Origin: Hippea alviniae EP5-r
Lineage (GTDB): Bacteria > Campylobacterota_A > Desulfurellia > Desulfurellales > Hippeaceae
Assembly (NCBI RefSeq): GCF_000420385.1
Contig: NZ_ATUV01000001.1
Span: forward strand, 868,001 to 932,000
Direction of reading: 5' to 3'
DNA length: 64,000 nucleotides
Made by a program: the position numbers and the translations under genes. Under the pieces are notes generated by a model, which did not search any database, had not been told where the DNA came from, and saw only the letters and a list, made by a program, of their open reading frames with translations. Shown piece after piece: positions 40,104 to 49,363 of this stretch; the stretch's first letter is position 1, and each line of letters begins with the position of its first letter.

Positions 40104-41105
40104 ATGAAGGTTTTGATTATTCAAATAAAGCAGCTGGGCGATGTTCTTCTATCTACGCCTTTAGCAGAAGCGATAAAACACCACTTGCCAAAAACTGAAG
40201 TTCACTTTTTAACATCAAAAAGAGCAGAAGAGATAGTAAGCCTAAACCCGTTCATAGATAAGATACACACAATAGAAGAAGGCATAATAAACGAGATAAA
40301 GGTGTGGTTTAAAGTAAGAAAAGAGCAATATGACGCTGTTTTGGATATTCAGAGAACAGGAAGATCAAAAAGAATAACCCTTTTTTCCAAAGCAAAGATA
40401 AGGGCTGCATTTGACGAAGTAAAAGACAAATTCTACTACAACACCATAATAGACCAAACAACATCCGGATATACAGCATTCGAAAGATTAGACATGCTCA
40501 AGGCAATTGGCATATACAAACCCAAACGATTCATGCCCAAACTCTTTTCCTCAAACAAGGATTTAGAGAATGTCAAACACTATCTTGCAGAGAAAGGCAT
40601 ATTCGACAAATTCTTTGTCGTCTCACCAACGGCAAGAAAACCAAATAAGATGTGGCAGGCAGAAGATTTCGGCAAAACAGCTCAAGCACTATCAGAACAC
40701 TTTAATCTTACACCAATCATCGTATATGGAACAGAAAAAGAAAAACCTATAGCCTTCAAAGTTAAAGAGTTTGCAAAAGATTCTATAGTCTTAGAAAAAC
40801 CTTTTTCTGTCAAGCAGTTTGCCGCTTTGGTTAAACTCTCTAAATTCTTCATAGGCAACGATTCGTTTGCATCACATGTTGCAGTCAGTCAACAAACAAA
40901 AACCATCGTAATCTGTGGCCCAACAGCCGGCTGGTTTATAGAAAACGAAAATACGATTCTTATTTACAAAGGTTTAAAATGTCAACCCTGCGGAAGTGCA
41001 GATAAGTGTCCTTACGATCTTGAGTGCTATAGAACCCTAAAAGATAAAGATGTGCTCAAAAGAGCAATACCGTTTTTAGAACAGGCCTTCAATAGTAAAC
41101 CTTAA
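40104..41105 (+). CDS. Glycosyltransferase family 9 (heptosyltransferase-like)
   Basis: The 333-residue product begins MKVLIIQIKQLGDVLLSTPL, the GT9 N-terminal signature with the GD dipeptide. The second Rossmann domain contains FIGNDSFASHVAVSQQTKTIVICGPT, the acceptor/donor region of heptosyltransferases. It probably adds ADP-heptose to the LPS inner core on the cytoplasmic face. A C-terminal cluster (CQPCGSADKCPYDLECYR) has four cysteines, as in WaaF/WaaQ relatives. Which heptose is transferred cannot be decided. Its end overlaps the converging HD-GYP gene by 30 bases. Confidence 0.88.
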   Translation: MKVLIIQIKQLGDVLLSTPLAEAIKHHLPKTEVHFLTSKRAEEIVSLNPFIDKIHTIEEGIINEIKVWFKVRKEQYDAVLDIQRTGRSKRITLFSKAKIRAAFDEVKDKFYYNTIIDQTTSGYTAFERLDMLKAIGIYKPKRFMPKLFSSNKDLENVKHYLAEKGIFDKFFVVSPTARKPNKMWQAEDFGKTAQALSEHFNLTPIIVYGTEKEKPIAFKVKEFAKDSIVLEKPFSVKQFAALVKLSKFFIGNDSFASHVAVSQQTKTIVICGPTAGWFIENENTILIYKGLKCQPCGSADKCPYDLECYRTLKDKDVLKRAIPFLEQAFNSKP

Positions 41106-42533
41106 AGAAGGAGAAAGCCTAATCTCGCTGTCAAACACTAAATAAACCTTGCGATTATCTTTTAAATCAACACCTTCTATGTTTAGCCTTTTGTATCCTT
41201 TCGCAATATCATTTAGAATATCAAAATTTAAAGGTTCACCTTTAAGATACCTTACACCTTCATTCTCAACAACAACAATGGTCTTTAAATTACCAACAAC
41301 CGATGCAAGTCTAAAAATCGTATCAACAGTCGCCTCAAGTTTGGTGTTTTTATATTTTTTTCTACCTTCGCAAAGCTCTATGGTTTCCTCATACTTCCTT
41401 TGAACTTTTGCGGCTACATCCTTATACAATTCAACCTCTTTTTTAAGGTCGGTATTCTCACTTCTCAAAACATTCAATCTCTCAAATATATTACTACAGT
41501 TATCTAACTCCGAATTCGAAAAATACCTTGAAGAGACCTTGTTGAATTTGTTTTTAAAAGCAAAAAATGCATCGCTCTCTATGAAATCAAACACCATCTT
41601 CATAAGTCTATCGTCAAATTTACCTTCAAACTTTTTCATCTCCTCCAAAATCACATTGCATCCCATCTTGTCTTTATAGCTTCTGCTTGATTGAACAGCA
41701 TCTAAAATATCGCTTACTGCAACAATCTGCACACACAACGGTATATCCCTTAAACCGTAAGGATACCCAGAACCATCAATCTTCTCATGATGAAAAAGCG
41801 CTATATCCAATACACAATCATCAAAACCAAATGCCTTTAAAATTCTATAACTATACAAAGGATGCTGTTTTATAATTTCAAACTCATCATCTGTCAGACG
41901 CTCTTCTTTTTTTAGAATATTAAAAGGCACGAAGAGCTTTCCTATATCGTGCAATATCGCACCAATCTTTATGTCAAGCAATGTTTTCTTATCTATACCA
42001 TACTTACGAGCTATATAAGCTGAATACTCTTTTGTTCTGTAAGAATGCATATAAGTTTCTTTATCTAATTTATAAACAAAACCTATAGCAACCCTTAACC
42101 GTGCAAAACCACTGTTTTCAAACCGCGTATGCCACTTTCTTGAATTCATAAGTAAATCAACCAAAGCAACCTGATACTCGGGCACATTCATATCAAAAAC
42201 AACAACAAAACCACTGTTTTTAGATATCCTATAAACCTTAAATTTTCTAAGTTCAGGGTCTCCAAACAAACTCTTTGCTATTTTATACTTATCTATCTCG
42301 CTTAAACCTTCAAACTCATCAATCGATATATCTTTTCCTATGAACTTCTCATCTCCAGAAAAAATCACCCTATTATCTTCAATGCAGAGAATCTTCTTAG
42401 CGCCTATAGTGCATAAACCTTCTACAAATCTCTTTAAATCATCTTCTTCAAGGAGCTTATCTGTCTTTAATATATCGCCCACAACATGGGCATGCTTTTT
42501 ACTCAAAGAGTCAATTATCTTTTGAATACTCAT
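41076..42533 (-). CDS. HD-GYP domain protein (probable c-di-GMP phosphodiesterase)
   Basis: In the 485-residue product the first 160 residues are an unclassified sensory-like domain. The HD-GYP domain spans about 165-330, with AILHDIGKLFVP as the metal-binding HD and HHEKIDGSGYPYGL as the HHExxDGxGYP motif, both intact. A coiled coil at about 355-400 (LRSENTDLKKEVELYKD) and a small C-terminal domain follow. Hydrolysis of c-di-GMP is the expected reaction. It overlaps the HDOD gene upstream by 4 bases, so the two are probably one functional unit. Confidence 0.88.
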   Translation of the reverse strand: MSIQKIIDSLSKKHAHVVGDILKTDKLLEEDDLKRFVEGLCTIGAKKILCIEDNRVIFSGDEKFIGKDISIDEFEGLSEIDKYKIAKSLFGDPELRKFKVYRISKNSGFVVVFDMNVPEYQVALVDLLMNSRKWHTRFENSGFARLRVAIGFVYKLDKETYMHSYRTKEYSAYIARKYGIDKKTLLDIKIGAILHDIGKLFVPFNILKKEERLTDDEFEIIKQHPLYSYRILKAFGFDDCVLDIALFHHEKIDGSGYPYGLRDIPLCVQIVAVSDILDAVQSSRSYKDKMGCNVILEEMKKFEGKFDDRLMKMVFDFIESDAFFAFKNKFNKVSSRYFSNSELDNCSNIFERLNVLRSENTDLKKEVELYKDVAAKVQRKYEETIELCEGRKKYKNTKLEATVDTIFRLASVVGNLKTIVVVENEGVRYLKGEPLNFDILNDIAKGYKRLNIEGVDLKDNRKVYLVFDSEIRLSPSLRFTIEGLF

Positions 42534-44449
42534 GATAAGATATACATCATCTCTTCAATCTTGCTTCTCATCTCTTCGGCAAAATTCTTAAACAGAGAAA
42601 GGAGATTTACACCAAACTTTTTAAAAAACAGATTATAGGTATAGTAATTTAAGTCTTCTAAAGAGTATCCCGGATAGAAGTATCCCAAAGCCCTTGCCAT
42701 CATAGCAGATGCATGTATCAGATGTAAAGATGTATCAAACTTAGAGACAACTGAAGGGAATAGCCAGTTTTTTATAACCTGCCCTATTCTTTCTGGAAAA
42801 GACCACAGAGAAGACAGCTTATAACCGACTTCTGAAGACCTTGCAGGCATACTCTCAAACTCTGCCCTTTCGTATTTTATTTTATCCTTTTTAACTCTCT
42901 TTATAAGCTTTTTATAATCTCCTTCCATATATTGAGCATAAAACATATTGCCTATCACATGAACAACACTACCGAGCGTAATAGAAGCATTGATATTGGC
43001 TTTCTGCTCTATATATTTTGATATGGCAAGCGTGGCTATAGCGTATTTGTAAAGCTCTTTAGTTAGGCGTGATTTAAACATACTCAAATATGAAACACTT
43101 AACGATATACCCAAAATCTCCTCCATACCAAGAACAATCGCAGCCCTTTCAACGCTCTTTATCTCTTTTTTAAATCCGAAAAATGCAGAGTTGGCAAACC
43201 TAAGAATCTTAGATGTTATAGCTGGGTCTTTCTCTATCTCTCTCACTATTCTCTTGAATGAAGCGTTTTCGTTGTAATTCATTATAATATTTGCCTGAAC
43301 TTCAGGAAGGCTAAGAAGCTGGGTTTCTGCAGAGAGTTTATCAAGAAATACTCGTTCCTTAGTTTTATCAAAACTCTCGGATATAATTCTTACCTTCTCT
43401 GCGAATCTCTCCTTTGTTTTTTCAAGTTCTTCTTTTGAAAAACCTTTATTTTTAACCTCCACAATTCTCCTGGCTATTTTCAATGTAAGAAAAGGGTCAA
43501 CTTTTTTCTTATAATCTGCATCGAAAAACAGAAGCGCGGCTTCTTCTTTCAAATCTTCTAAAGCAAACATTATTACATAAGGGTCATCAACAGAAAGATG
43601 CTCAGTCTTTTCTTCTACTTTGAAAATATCCATCTGAGCATACTTTTTCTCTTCTGTTAACTCGATAAGACTGCTATTCTTATAAAAACTTATAACTTCT
43701 GCGGTTTTAAGCTTTATATCTGAAATTTTCTTTTCAACAAACGATTCTACCTTATCCTTTAGTATCTCTATACCCTTTGGGCTATCCTGATTAAACGGCA
43801 AAATCACAAAGCCAAACTTAGATACTATAAAAAAGATATCAGACCTTTTTAAATCATTATATATACTTTCAAGCAACCAACCGTAACTCTTTATCTCGGG
43901 ATTCTCAAATCTATCAAACTTAAATACAACTATCTTTAACTCCTTATCAAGGGAACTTAAAATCTGCTCTACTTCTTTAATCGAATAGATAGGTAAATCA
44001 AATTCAAACTTATATGTATTTTCTTGAGTTAGTATCTCGTCGATAACAGAAACTTTATCAACAATATAATCAATACCTAAAAGGCTCCACTCTTTAAAAT
44101 CTTCATTTTTCTGGACAATCGCAATACTCTTGGCAGTTTTAAATTTGTTCTTAAGCCTTTCCACAATTTCTTTATTCCGCAAACTTTGCGGATTCATTTC
44201 AAAGAACAGAAAATCAACCCTATTTATGTTACGTAAAAATATTGTAGTCGGTTTGAATGTTTTAAGGTCAATATCCTGTTTTTTTATCTTGCGTATCAAA
44301 GGAAAACTTTTACGTTCATTTTCAAACACGAGAATAGCACTCTTTTGCTCGTTTTTCTGGAGAGATTTGCCACAAAAAGCGCAAACTTTAGCACTTATAG
44401 GATTATAATAACCACAACTACACTTTACGAGTCTATTCTCAAGTTCCAT
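42530..44449 (-). CDS. HDOD-domain signalling protein with N-terminal zinc ribbon
   Basis: The 639-residue protein starts with a four-cysteine zinc ribbon (CSCGYYNP then CAFCGKSL, residues about 9-29). The middle (about 35-290) includes a region recalling a degenerate GGDEF fold (VVFKFDRFENPEIKSYGWLL) without the GGDEF motif. From about 390 an HDOD domain follows (LSLPEVQANIIMNYNE, ILRFANSAFFG, AAIVLGMEEILGI). HDOD proteins usually lack catalysis and act as signal-output scaffolds in motility and c-di-GMP networks. Translation probably starts at ATG 44449, seven bases from the -10 box, without a Shine-Dalgarno. Confidence 0.85.
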   Translation of the reverse strand: MELENRLVKCSCGYYNPISAKVCAFCGKSLQKNEQKSAILVFENERKSFPLIRKIKKQDIDLKTFKPTTIFLRNINRVDFLFFEMNPQSLRNKEIVERLKNKFKTAKSIAIVQKNEDFKEWSLLGIDYIVDKVSVIDEILTQENTYKFEFDLPIYSIKEVEQILSSLDKELKIVVFKFDRFENPEIKSYGWLLESIYNDLKRSDIFFIVSKFGFVILPFNQDSPKGIEILKDKVESFVEKKISDIKLKTAEVISFYKNSSLIELTEEKKYAQMDIFKVEEKTEHLSVDDPYVIMFALEDLKEEAALLFFDADYKKKVDPFLTLKIARRIVEVKNKGFSKEELEKTKERFAEKVRIISESFDKTKERVFLDKLSAETQLLSLPEVQANIIMNYNENASFKRIVREIEKDPAITSKILRFANSAFFGFKKEIKSVERAAIVLGMEEILGISLSVSYLSMFKSRLTKELYKYAIATLAISKYIEQKANINASITLGSVVHVIGNMFYAQYMEGDYKKLIKRVKKDKIKYERAEFESMPARSSEVGYKLSSLWSFPERIGQVIKNWLFPSVVSKFDTSLHLIHASAMMARALGYFYPGYSLEDLNYYTYNLFFKKFGVNLLSLFKNFAEEMRSKIEEMMYILS

Positions 44450-44456
44450 ATAATAT

Positions 44457-44485
44457 AATATATTCGTATCTCAAACCAATGTAAA
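44457..44485 (-). promoter_or_regulatory. Promoter of the HDOD/HD-GYP operon
   Basis: On the minus strand TTTACA (44480-44485) and TATATT (44457-44462) are 17 bases apart. Seven bases separate the -10 from ATG 44449. The region is AT-rich with overlapping TATTAT options, so the exact hexamer is uncertain, but any choice leaves almost no leader. Confidence 0.6.
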
Positions 44486-44576
44486 GAAAAATTTTTATTA
44501 TTGATGTTAATCAATATATAATGTTTAAAAATTCGCCTTTACTTATTATCCGCTACAATAAAAAAGAATCAAAAAC

Positions 44577-44604
44577 TTGACAATTTCAGATTTTTGACTA
44601 TTTT
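44577..44604 (+). promoter_or_regulatory. Promoter of the hrcA heat-shock operon
   Basis: A perfect TTGACA (44577-44582) and TATTTT (44599-44604) are 16 bases apart. The predicted +1 near 44611 falls inside the CIRCE operator. Confidence 0.7.
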
Positions 44605-44606
44605 TG

Positions 44607-44633
44607 TTAGCAGACTATTGAGGTGAGTGCTAA
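44607..44633 (+). promoter_or_regulatory. CIRCE operator (HrcA binding site)
   Basis: The sequence fits TTAGCACTC-N9-GAGTGCTAA. The left arm TTAGCAGAC matches 6 of 9 bases and the right arm GAGTGCTAA matches all 9, with a 9-base spacer. The spacer carries GAGGT, the Shine-Dalgarno of hrcA, and the right arm ends on the A of the start codon, so the same element could control both transcription and translation. Confidence 0.88.
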
Positions 44634-45640
44634 TGAGTGAGAAACTTAACGAGAGAAAAATTTTGGTGTTAAGTGTTATAGTTGATAATTATATAAAGAA
44701 CAAACAGCCAGCAGGTTCAAGGGTTTTAACAAAAAGATACAACCTTGACTTTTCTCCAGCAACAATGAGAAATGTAATGCTTGACTTGGAAGAGATGGGT
44801 TATCTAACCCATACGCACACTTCAGGCGGTAAAATACCAACACCCAAAGGCATCAAGTTTTATTTGGATATGATATTGTCAAACTTCAATCCACAGCTCA
44901 GAGAAGAGTTTGAAAGATTGCCTTTGGGAAGTGCTTTTGGTTCTCTTGATGAGAAAATGAACAGAATATTAGATACCATGTCTTCACTAAGCGAGCTTGT
45001 AAGCTTAATAACAATGCCTGACTTTTCAAAAACAAAAATAAAGAACATACAGTTCGTAAAAATAGGTGAAAACAAGATATTGAGCGTCATCGTCTCAAAC
45101 AGGAATGTAATAGAGACAAAGATAGTCTCAACAGATAAGCAACTAAACGACAACGAGCTTAAAGAGTTCTCAGAGTATATAACAGAAAAGTATGCAGATA
45201 GAACATTAGAAGAGATAAACGAAGACTTACAAGCTTACATAAACAGCAAAAAAGAGACTTGCGAAGCGTTGATTAATAAACTGATGGAAGAAGCCAAAAA
45301 ACCAACCGTCATGATTGACGGCATAGAGAACATCTTTAAATATCCAGAGTTTCAAAATGACTTGGAGAAACTCAAAAAACTTGTAAAAACGCTTGAAGAC
45401 AAAAAAACGATGCTTGAGCTTATAAGAAGCGTTATGAACAGCGAGCGTATCATCTTAATAGGAGATGAGTTGCCTATAGAAGGCATTGAAGAGATAGGCT
45501 TTGTCTCATCGGCTTATAAATACGAAGATATCAATGTTGGTGTGGTGGGCGTTGTTGGTCCGATAAATATGGATTATACGGAGATTTTAAACATCGTTGA
45601 ATCAGCCAAAAAGAAAATAAATGAGATTATCAACGCATAG
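44633..45640 (+). CDS. hrcA: Heat-inducible transcription repressor HrcA
   Basis: HrcA binds CIRCE and represses chaperone operons; GroEL assists its folding. The 335-residue product has an N-terminal winged helix (KILVLSVIVDNYIKNKQPAGSRVL, YNLDFSPATMRNVMLDLEEMGYL, THTSGGKIPTPKG) and the C-terminal regulatory domain ending VGVVGVVGPINMDYTEILNIV. ATG 44633 is chosen because GAGGT is 8 bases upstream; a GTG two codons earlier is possible. Confidence 0.96.
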   Translation: MSEKLNERKILVLSVIVDNYIKNKQPAGSRVLTKRYNLDFSPATMRNVMLDLEEMGYLTHTHTSGGKIPTPKGIKFYLDMILSNFNPQLREEFERLPLGSAFGSLDEKMNRILDTMSSLSELVSLITMPDFSKTKIKNIQFVKIGENKILSVIVSNRNVIETKIVSTDKQLNDNELKEFSEYITEKYADRTLEEINEDLQAYINSKKETCEALINKLMEEAKKPTVMIDGIENIFKYPEFQNDLEKLKKLVKTLEDKKTMLELIRSVMNSERIILIGDELPIEGIEEIGFVSSAYKYEDINVGVVGVVGPINMDYTEILNIVESAKKKINEIINA

Positions 45641-45650
45641 GGAGGAAAAA

Positions 45651-46223
45651 ATGAGCGAAAAAGAGAAAGAGCAGCTCAAAGAAGAACAGCAACAAGAACA
45701 GGCTCAAGAAAATCAAGAAAATAAGCAGAACGAAGAGACAAAAGAGCCCAATTACGAAGAAGAATACAACAAACTCAAAAACGAATACCTAAGACTGCTT
45801 GCTGACTTTGACAATTACAGAAAAAGAATGATTAAAGAGATAGAAGATGCAAAAGAGTCAGCAAAAAGAGCTATAATAAACGACTTTTTGACAATACTCG
45901 ACAACCTTGAAAAAGCCATTGAGATGGCTTATCAGCACAAGGATGCCATCATCGAAGGCATTGAGCTTTCTATCAAATCATTCAAAGATATGCTTAAAAA
46001 ACACGGCGTCGAAGAGATAAAACCTGACAAAGAGACATTTGATCCTAATCTTCACGATGCTTTAATGATTCAAGAATCAGAAGAGCTGCCTAAGGATACA
46101 GTAATACAAACTGTTCAAAAGGGATACATTTACAAAGACAAACTCATCAGGCCTGCAAAGGTTATCGTTAGTGCAGGCAAAAAAGAAGAAAAAAATAATA
46201 CAAATAATAAAAAGGAGGAATAA
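45651..46223 (+). CDS. grpE: Nucleotide exchange factor GrpE
   Basis: GrpE releases ADP from DnaK. The 190 residues have a long Glu/Gln/Lys-rich disordered start, a coiled coil (YNKLKNEYLRLLADFDNYRKRM), and the C-terminal beta domain (YIYKDKLIRPAKVIVS). GGAGG lies 5 bases before ATG 45651, which excludes the ten-codon upstream extension. It starts 10 bases after hrcA and ends 3 bases before dnaK. Confidence 0.96.
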   Translation: MSEKEKEQLKEEQQQEQAQENQENKQNEETKEPNYEEEYNKLKNEYLRLLADFDNYRKRMIKEIEDAKESAKRAIINDFLTILDNLEKAIEMAYQHKDAIIEGIELSIKSFKDMLKKHGVEEIKPDKETFDPNLHDALMIQESEELPKDTVIQTVQKGYIYKDKLIRPAKVIVSAGKKEEKNNTNNKKEE

Positions 46224-46226
46224 AAA

Positions 46227-48128
46227 ATGGGAAAGGTATTAGGAATCGATCTTGGAACAACTAACTCTTGTATGGCAATCATTGAAGGTGGAAAGCCACG
46301 CGTAATACCAAATGCAGAAGGTGCCAATACAACGCCAAGCGTTGTGGCATTTACCGATAAAGGCGAAATCCTTGTCGGTCAGGCTGCCAAAAGACAGGCT
46401 ATAACAAACCCAAAAAGGACAATCTTCTCTGTAAAAAGGCTCATAGGCAGAAGATTCTCATCAAAAGAAGCTCAAGAAGCAATAAGCAGACTTCCATACG
46501 AAGTTGTTGAAGGCCCAAATGGAGACTGCCGAATAAAGATTGACGGCAAGGAGTACACACCGCAGGAGATTTCAGCAAAAATCTTAATGAAACTCAAAGC
46601 TGATGCAGAAGCTTATTTGGGCGAGAAAATTACCGATGTTGTCATAACCGTTCCTGCATACTTTGACGACTCTCAGAGAAAGGCAACAAAAGACGCAGGA
46701 AGGATTGCAGGTTTAAATGTCTTAAGGATAATCAACGAGCCAACGGCATCTTCTTTGGCTTTCGGACTTGATAGAGAAAAAGAAGGAAAAATTGCAGTCT
46801 ATGACTTGGGTGGTGGAACATTCGATATATCCATCCTTGAGATAGGCGATGGAGTATTTGAAGTTAAAGCCACAAACGGTGATACATACTTAGGTGGCGA
46901 TGACTTCGATAAAGCTTTAATTGACTATGTTGCTGATGAGTTCCAGAAAGAGCATGGCGTTGATTTAAGAAAAGACCCAATGGCTCTTCAGAGATTAAAG
47001 GAAGCGTGCGAGAAAGCAAAGATAGAGCTTTCAAGCGCAATGGAAACAGAAATCAACCTGCCATTCATAACGGCAGATGCAAGCGGCCCAAAACACCTTG
47101 TAATGAAGATAACAAGGGCAAAGTTCGAGCAACTTGTAATGCCTTTGATAGAAAGAACACTCGAGCCATGCAGATTGGCTTTGAAAGATGCAGGACTAAA
47201 GCCTGAAGATATCGACCATGTAATCTTAGTCGGTGGTATGACAAGAATGCCGAAGATTAGAGAAGTAGTAAAAGAGTTCTTCGGTAAAGAACCAAGAAAA
47301 GACATCAATCCAGACGAAGCTGTTGCCTTAGGTGCTGCAATTCAGGGTGGTGTTTTGAAGGGTGAAGTAAAGGATGTATTACTGCTTGATGTAACGCCGC
47401 TCTCCTTGGGTATAGAGACTCTCGGTGGCGTAATGACAAAGATAATCCCAAGAAATACCACAATACCAACAAAAAAAAGTCAGATATTCACAACTGCAGA
47501 AGATAACCAGACAACCGTTACAATACACGTCTTGCAGGGTGAAAGAGAACTTGCAAAGGATAACAAGACACTCGGCAAATTTGAGCTTGTTGGCATTCCA
47601 CCAGCACCAAGAGGTGTTCCACAAATAGAAGTAACATTCGACATAGACGCAAACGGTATTCTCAATGTTACAGCAAAGGATAAGGCAACAGGCAAAGAGC
47701 AGAGCATAAGAATAACAGCTTCCAGCGGCTTAACCGAAGAAGAAATCGAAAGAATGGTCAAAGAAGCTGAAGCCCATGCAGAAGAAGACAGAAGAAGAAG
47801 AGAACTCATCGAAACCAAGAACAAGGCAGACTCTCTCATATATTCGACAGAGAAGAGCTTAAAAGACTTTGGCGACAAAGTTAGCGAAGATGAGAAGAAG
47901 CAGATTCAGGAAGCTATAGACAACCTAAAGAAAGCAATGGAAGGCGACTCGAAAGAAGAAATAGAAAAAGCTATGGAAGAGCTTGCAAGAAAGTCGCATA
48001 AGTTAGCTGAAGAAGCCTACAAGAAAGCTCAAGGTTCTCAAGGCGGCACAACGTCATCGTCTTCAACTTCTTCAAGCAGCTCAGACGAAGAAGTGGTTGA
48101 AGCCGAAGTTGAAGACGAAAACAAATAA
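46227..48128 (+). CDS. dnaK: Chaperone protein DnaK (Hsp70)
   Basis: The 633-residue chaperone shows [10 protein letters not shown] at the start, the [19 protein letters not shown] and [13 protein letters not shown] nucleotide-binding motifs, the [14 protein letters not shown] linker, the substrate-binding domain and a helical lid with a Ser-rich, acidic tail. The AAGGAGG site is 8 bases upstream. It is the third gene of the hrcA operon and is followed by a strong terminator. Confidence 0.99.
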   Translation: MGKVLGIDLGTTNSCMAIIEGGKPRVIPNAEGANTTPSVVAFTDKGEILVGQAAKRQAITNPKRTIFSVKRLIGRRFSSKEAQEAISRLPYEVVEGPNGDCRIKIDGKEYTPQEISAKILMKLKADAEAYLGEKITDVVITVPAYFDDSQRKATKDAGRIAGLNVLRIINEPTASSLAFGLDREKEGKIAVYDLGGGTFDISILEIGDGVFEVKATNGDTYLGGDDFDKALIDYVADEFQKEHGVDLRKDPMALQRLKEACEKAKIELSSAMETEINLPFITADASGPKHLVMKITRAKFEQLVMPLIERTLEPCRLALKDAGLKPEDIDHVILVGGMTRMPKIREVVKEFFGKEPRKDINPDEAVALGAAIQGGVLKGEVKDVLLLDVTPLSLGIETLGGVMTKIIPRNTTIPTKKSQIFTTAEDNQTTVTIHVLQGERELAKDNKTLGKFELVGIPPAPRGVPQIEVTFDIDANGILNVTAKDKATGKEQSIRITASSGLTEEEIERMVKEAEAHAEEDRRRRELIETKNKADSLIYSTEKSLKDFGDKVSEDEKKQIQEAIDNLKKAMEGDSKEEIEKAMEELARKSHKLAEEAYKKAQGSQGGTTSSSSTSSSSSDEEVVEAEVEDENK

Positions 48129-48150
48129 TTAGAAAAGGCAAAAACCATCT

Positions 48151-48190
48151 CAACCCAACCGTTGGATGGCAGCGGTTGGGTTGTTTTTTT
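48151..48190 (+). terminator. Intrinsic terminator after dnaK
   Basis: An 11-base-pair perfect stem (CAACCCAACCG at 48151-48161 with its complement at 48173-48183) has an 11-base loop and is followed directly by seven T (48184-48190). It would end or attenuate hrcA-grpE-dnaK before dnaJ. Confidence 0.9.
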
Positions 48191-48212
48191 AATGAAAAAA
48201 GGATAAAAGTTT

Positions 48213-48221
48213 TGTTATAAT
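48213..48221 (+). promoter_or_regulatory. Extended -10 promoter of dnaJ
   Basis: TGTTATAAT (TG at 48213-48214, TATAAT at 48216-48221) is a consensus extended -10. The -35 region (TGAAAA near 48193) is weak. Transcription would start about 40 bases before dnaJ, beyond the dnaK terminator. Confidence 0.65.
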
Positions 48222-48268
48222 AGCACGCTCGAAAATGAGCAAATTCTTTCACTTAAAGAGGCTCCAAA

Positions 48269-49363
48269 ATGAAGGACTATTATGAAATCTTGGGCGTCTC
48301 AAGGGATGCAACAGAAGAAGAGATAAAAAAGCGCTTCAGAGAACTTGCAATCAAATACCACCCAGACAGAAACCCAGATAACAAAGAAGCCGAAGAGAAG
48401 TTCAAAGAGATAAACGAAGCATACTCTGTTTTATCAGACCCAAAAAAGAGAGCCCAATACGACCAGTTTGGCACGGTTGGTGATGCAGACTTCTCTGCAA
48501 ACTATGATTTTGGTTCGGTTTTTGAAGACCTTTTTGAAGACTTATCAAGTGTATTTGGTGATTTATTTGGTGATTACTCATACAAAAGAAAGAAAAGACC
48601 GCAGAAAGGCGAAGATATTAGCATCAACCTGACGATAGACTTTAAAGAAGCTGTATTCGGTGCAAAAAAAGAGATAAGAATCAAACGAAGAAGAACATGT
48701 CCAAAGTGTAATGGAACGGGTGCCGACAAAAACGGCATACAGATGTGCCCATACTGTCATGGAACAGGTGAGATAGCATACTCTCAAGGTTTTTTATCAG
48801 TTAGAAGGGTTTGCCCTAAATGTAATGGCACTGGAAGAATAATAACAAAAAAGTGCAGCGAATGTGGTGGAACAGGCTATGTTTATGATGAAGAAAGACT
48901 CCAGATAAACATAAAACAGGGCATAGACGATGGCGATATTATAAGGGTTCAAGGATTAGGTAATAAAGGCATAAATGGTGGACCAAACGGCGACTTGTAT
49001 ATTTATGTTCATGTTAAAGAGCATGAGTTTTTCAAAAGAAAAGGCAGAGATATTATCGTCGAAGTGCCAATCTCAATAACGCAGGCAGCCTTAGGAACAA
49101 CGATAAAGGTTCCAACAATCTGGGGAGAAACAGAACTAACAATCCCGCCAGGCACACAACATGGAGATACATTCATCCTAAAACACAGAGGCGTCGAATT
49201 AAACGGAGAAAAGGGTAAACAGATAGTAAAAATCAAAGTCATAATACCCAAAAAACTATCAAAAAGACAGAAAGAGCTACTCGAAGAGTTTGCAAAAGAG
49301 TCAGGTGAAACTATCAACTATCAAGATTCGCTATTCAAAAAGGTGAAAAACCTATTCAAATGA
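48269..49363 (+). CDS. dnaJ: Chaperone protein DnaJ (Hsp40)
   Basis: The 364-residue cochaperone has the J domain with HPD (YHPDRNPDN), a Gly/Asp/Phe-rich linker (about 70-110), four CxxCxGxG-type zinc repeats ([32 protein letters not shown]) and the C-terminal substrate domains. It stimulates DnaK ATP hydrolysis. It is separated from dnaK by a terminator and has its own promoter, and it overlaps the DUF445 gene by 4 bases. Confidence 0.97.
   Translation: MKDYYEILGVSRDATEEEIKKRFRELAIKYHPDRNPDNKEAEEKFKEINEAYSVLSDPKKRAQYDQFGTVGDADFSANYDFGSVFEDLFEDLSSVFGDLFGDYSYKRKKRPQKGEDISINLTIDFKEAVFGAKKEIRIKRRRTCPKCNGTGADKNGIQMCPYCHGTGEIAYSQGFLSVRRVCPKCNGTGRIITKKCSECGGTGYVYDEERLQINIKQGIDDGDIIRVQGLGNKGINGGPNGDLYIYVHVKEHEFFKRKGRDIIVEVPISITQAALGTTIKVPTIWGETELTIPPGTQHGDTFILKHRGVELNGEKGKQIVKIKVIIPKKLSKRQKELLEEFAKESGETINYQDSLFKKVKNLFK

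Noticed and set aside
48221-48245. Possible CIRCE before dnaJ (TAGCACGCTC...GAGC)
   Set aside because: Only four base pairs (GCTC/GAGC) are symmetric and spacing is wrong for TTAGCACTC-N9-GAGTGCTAA.
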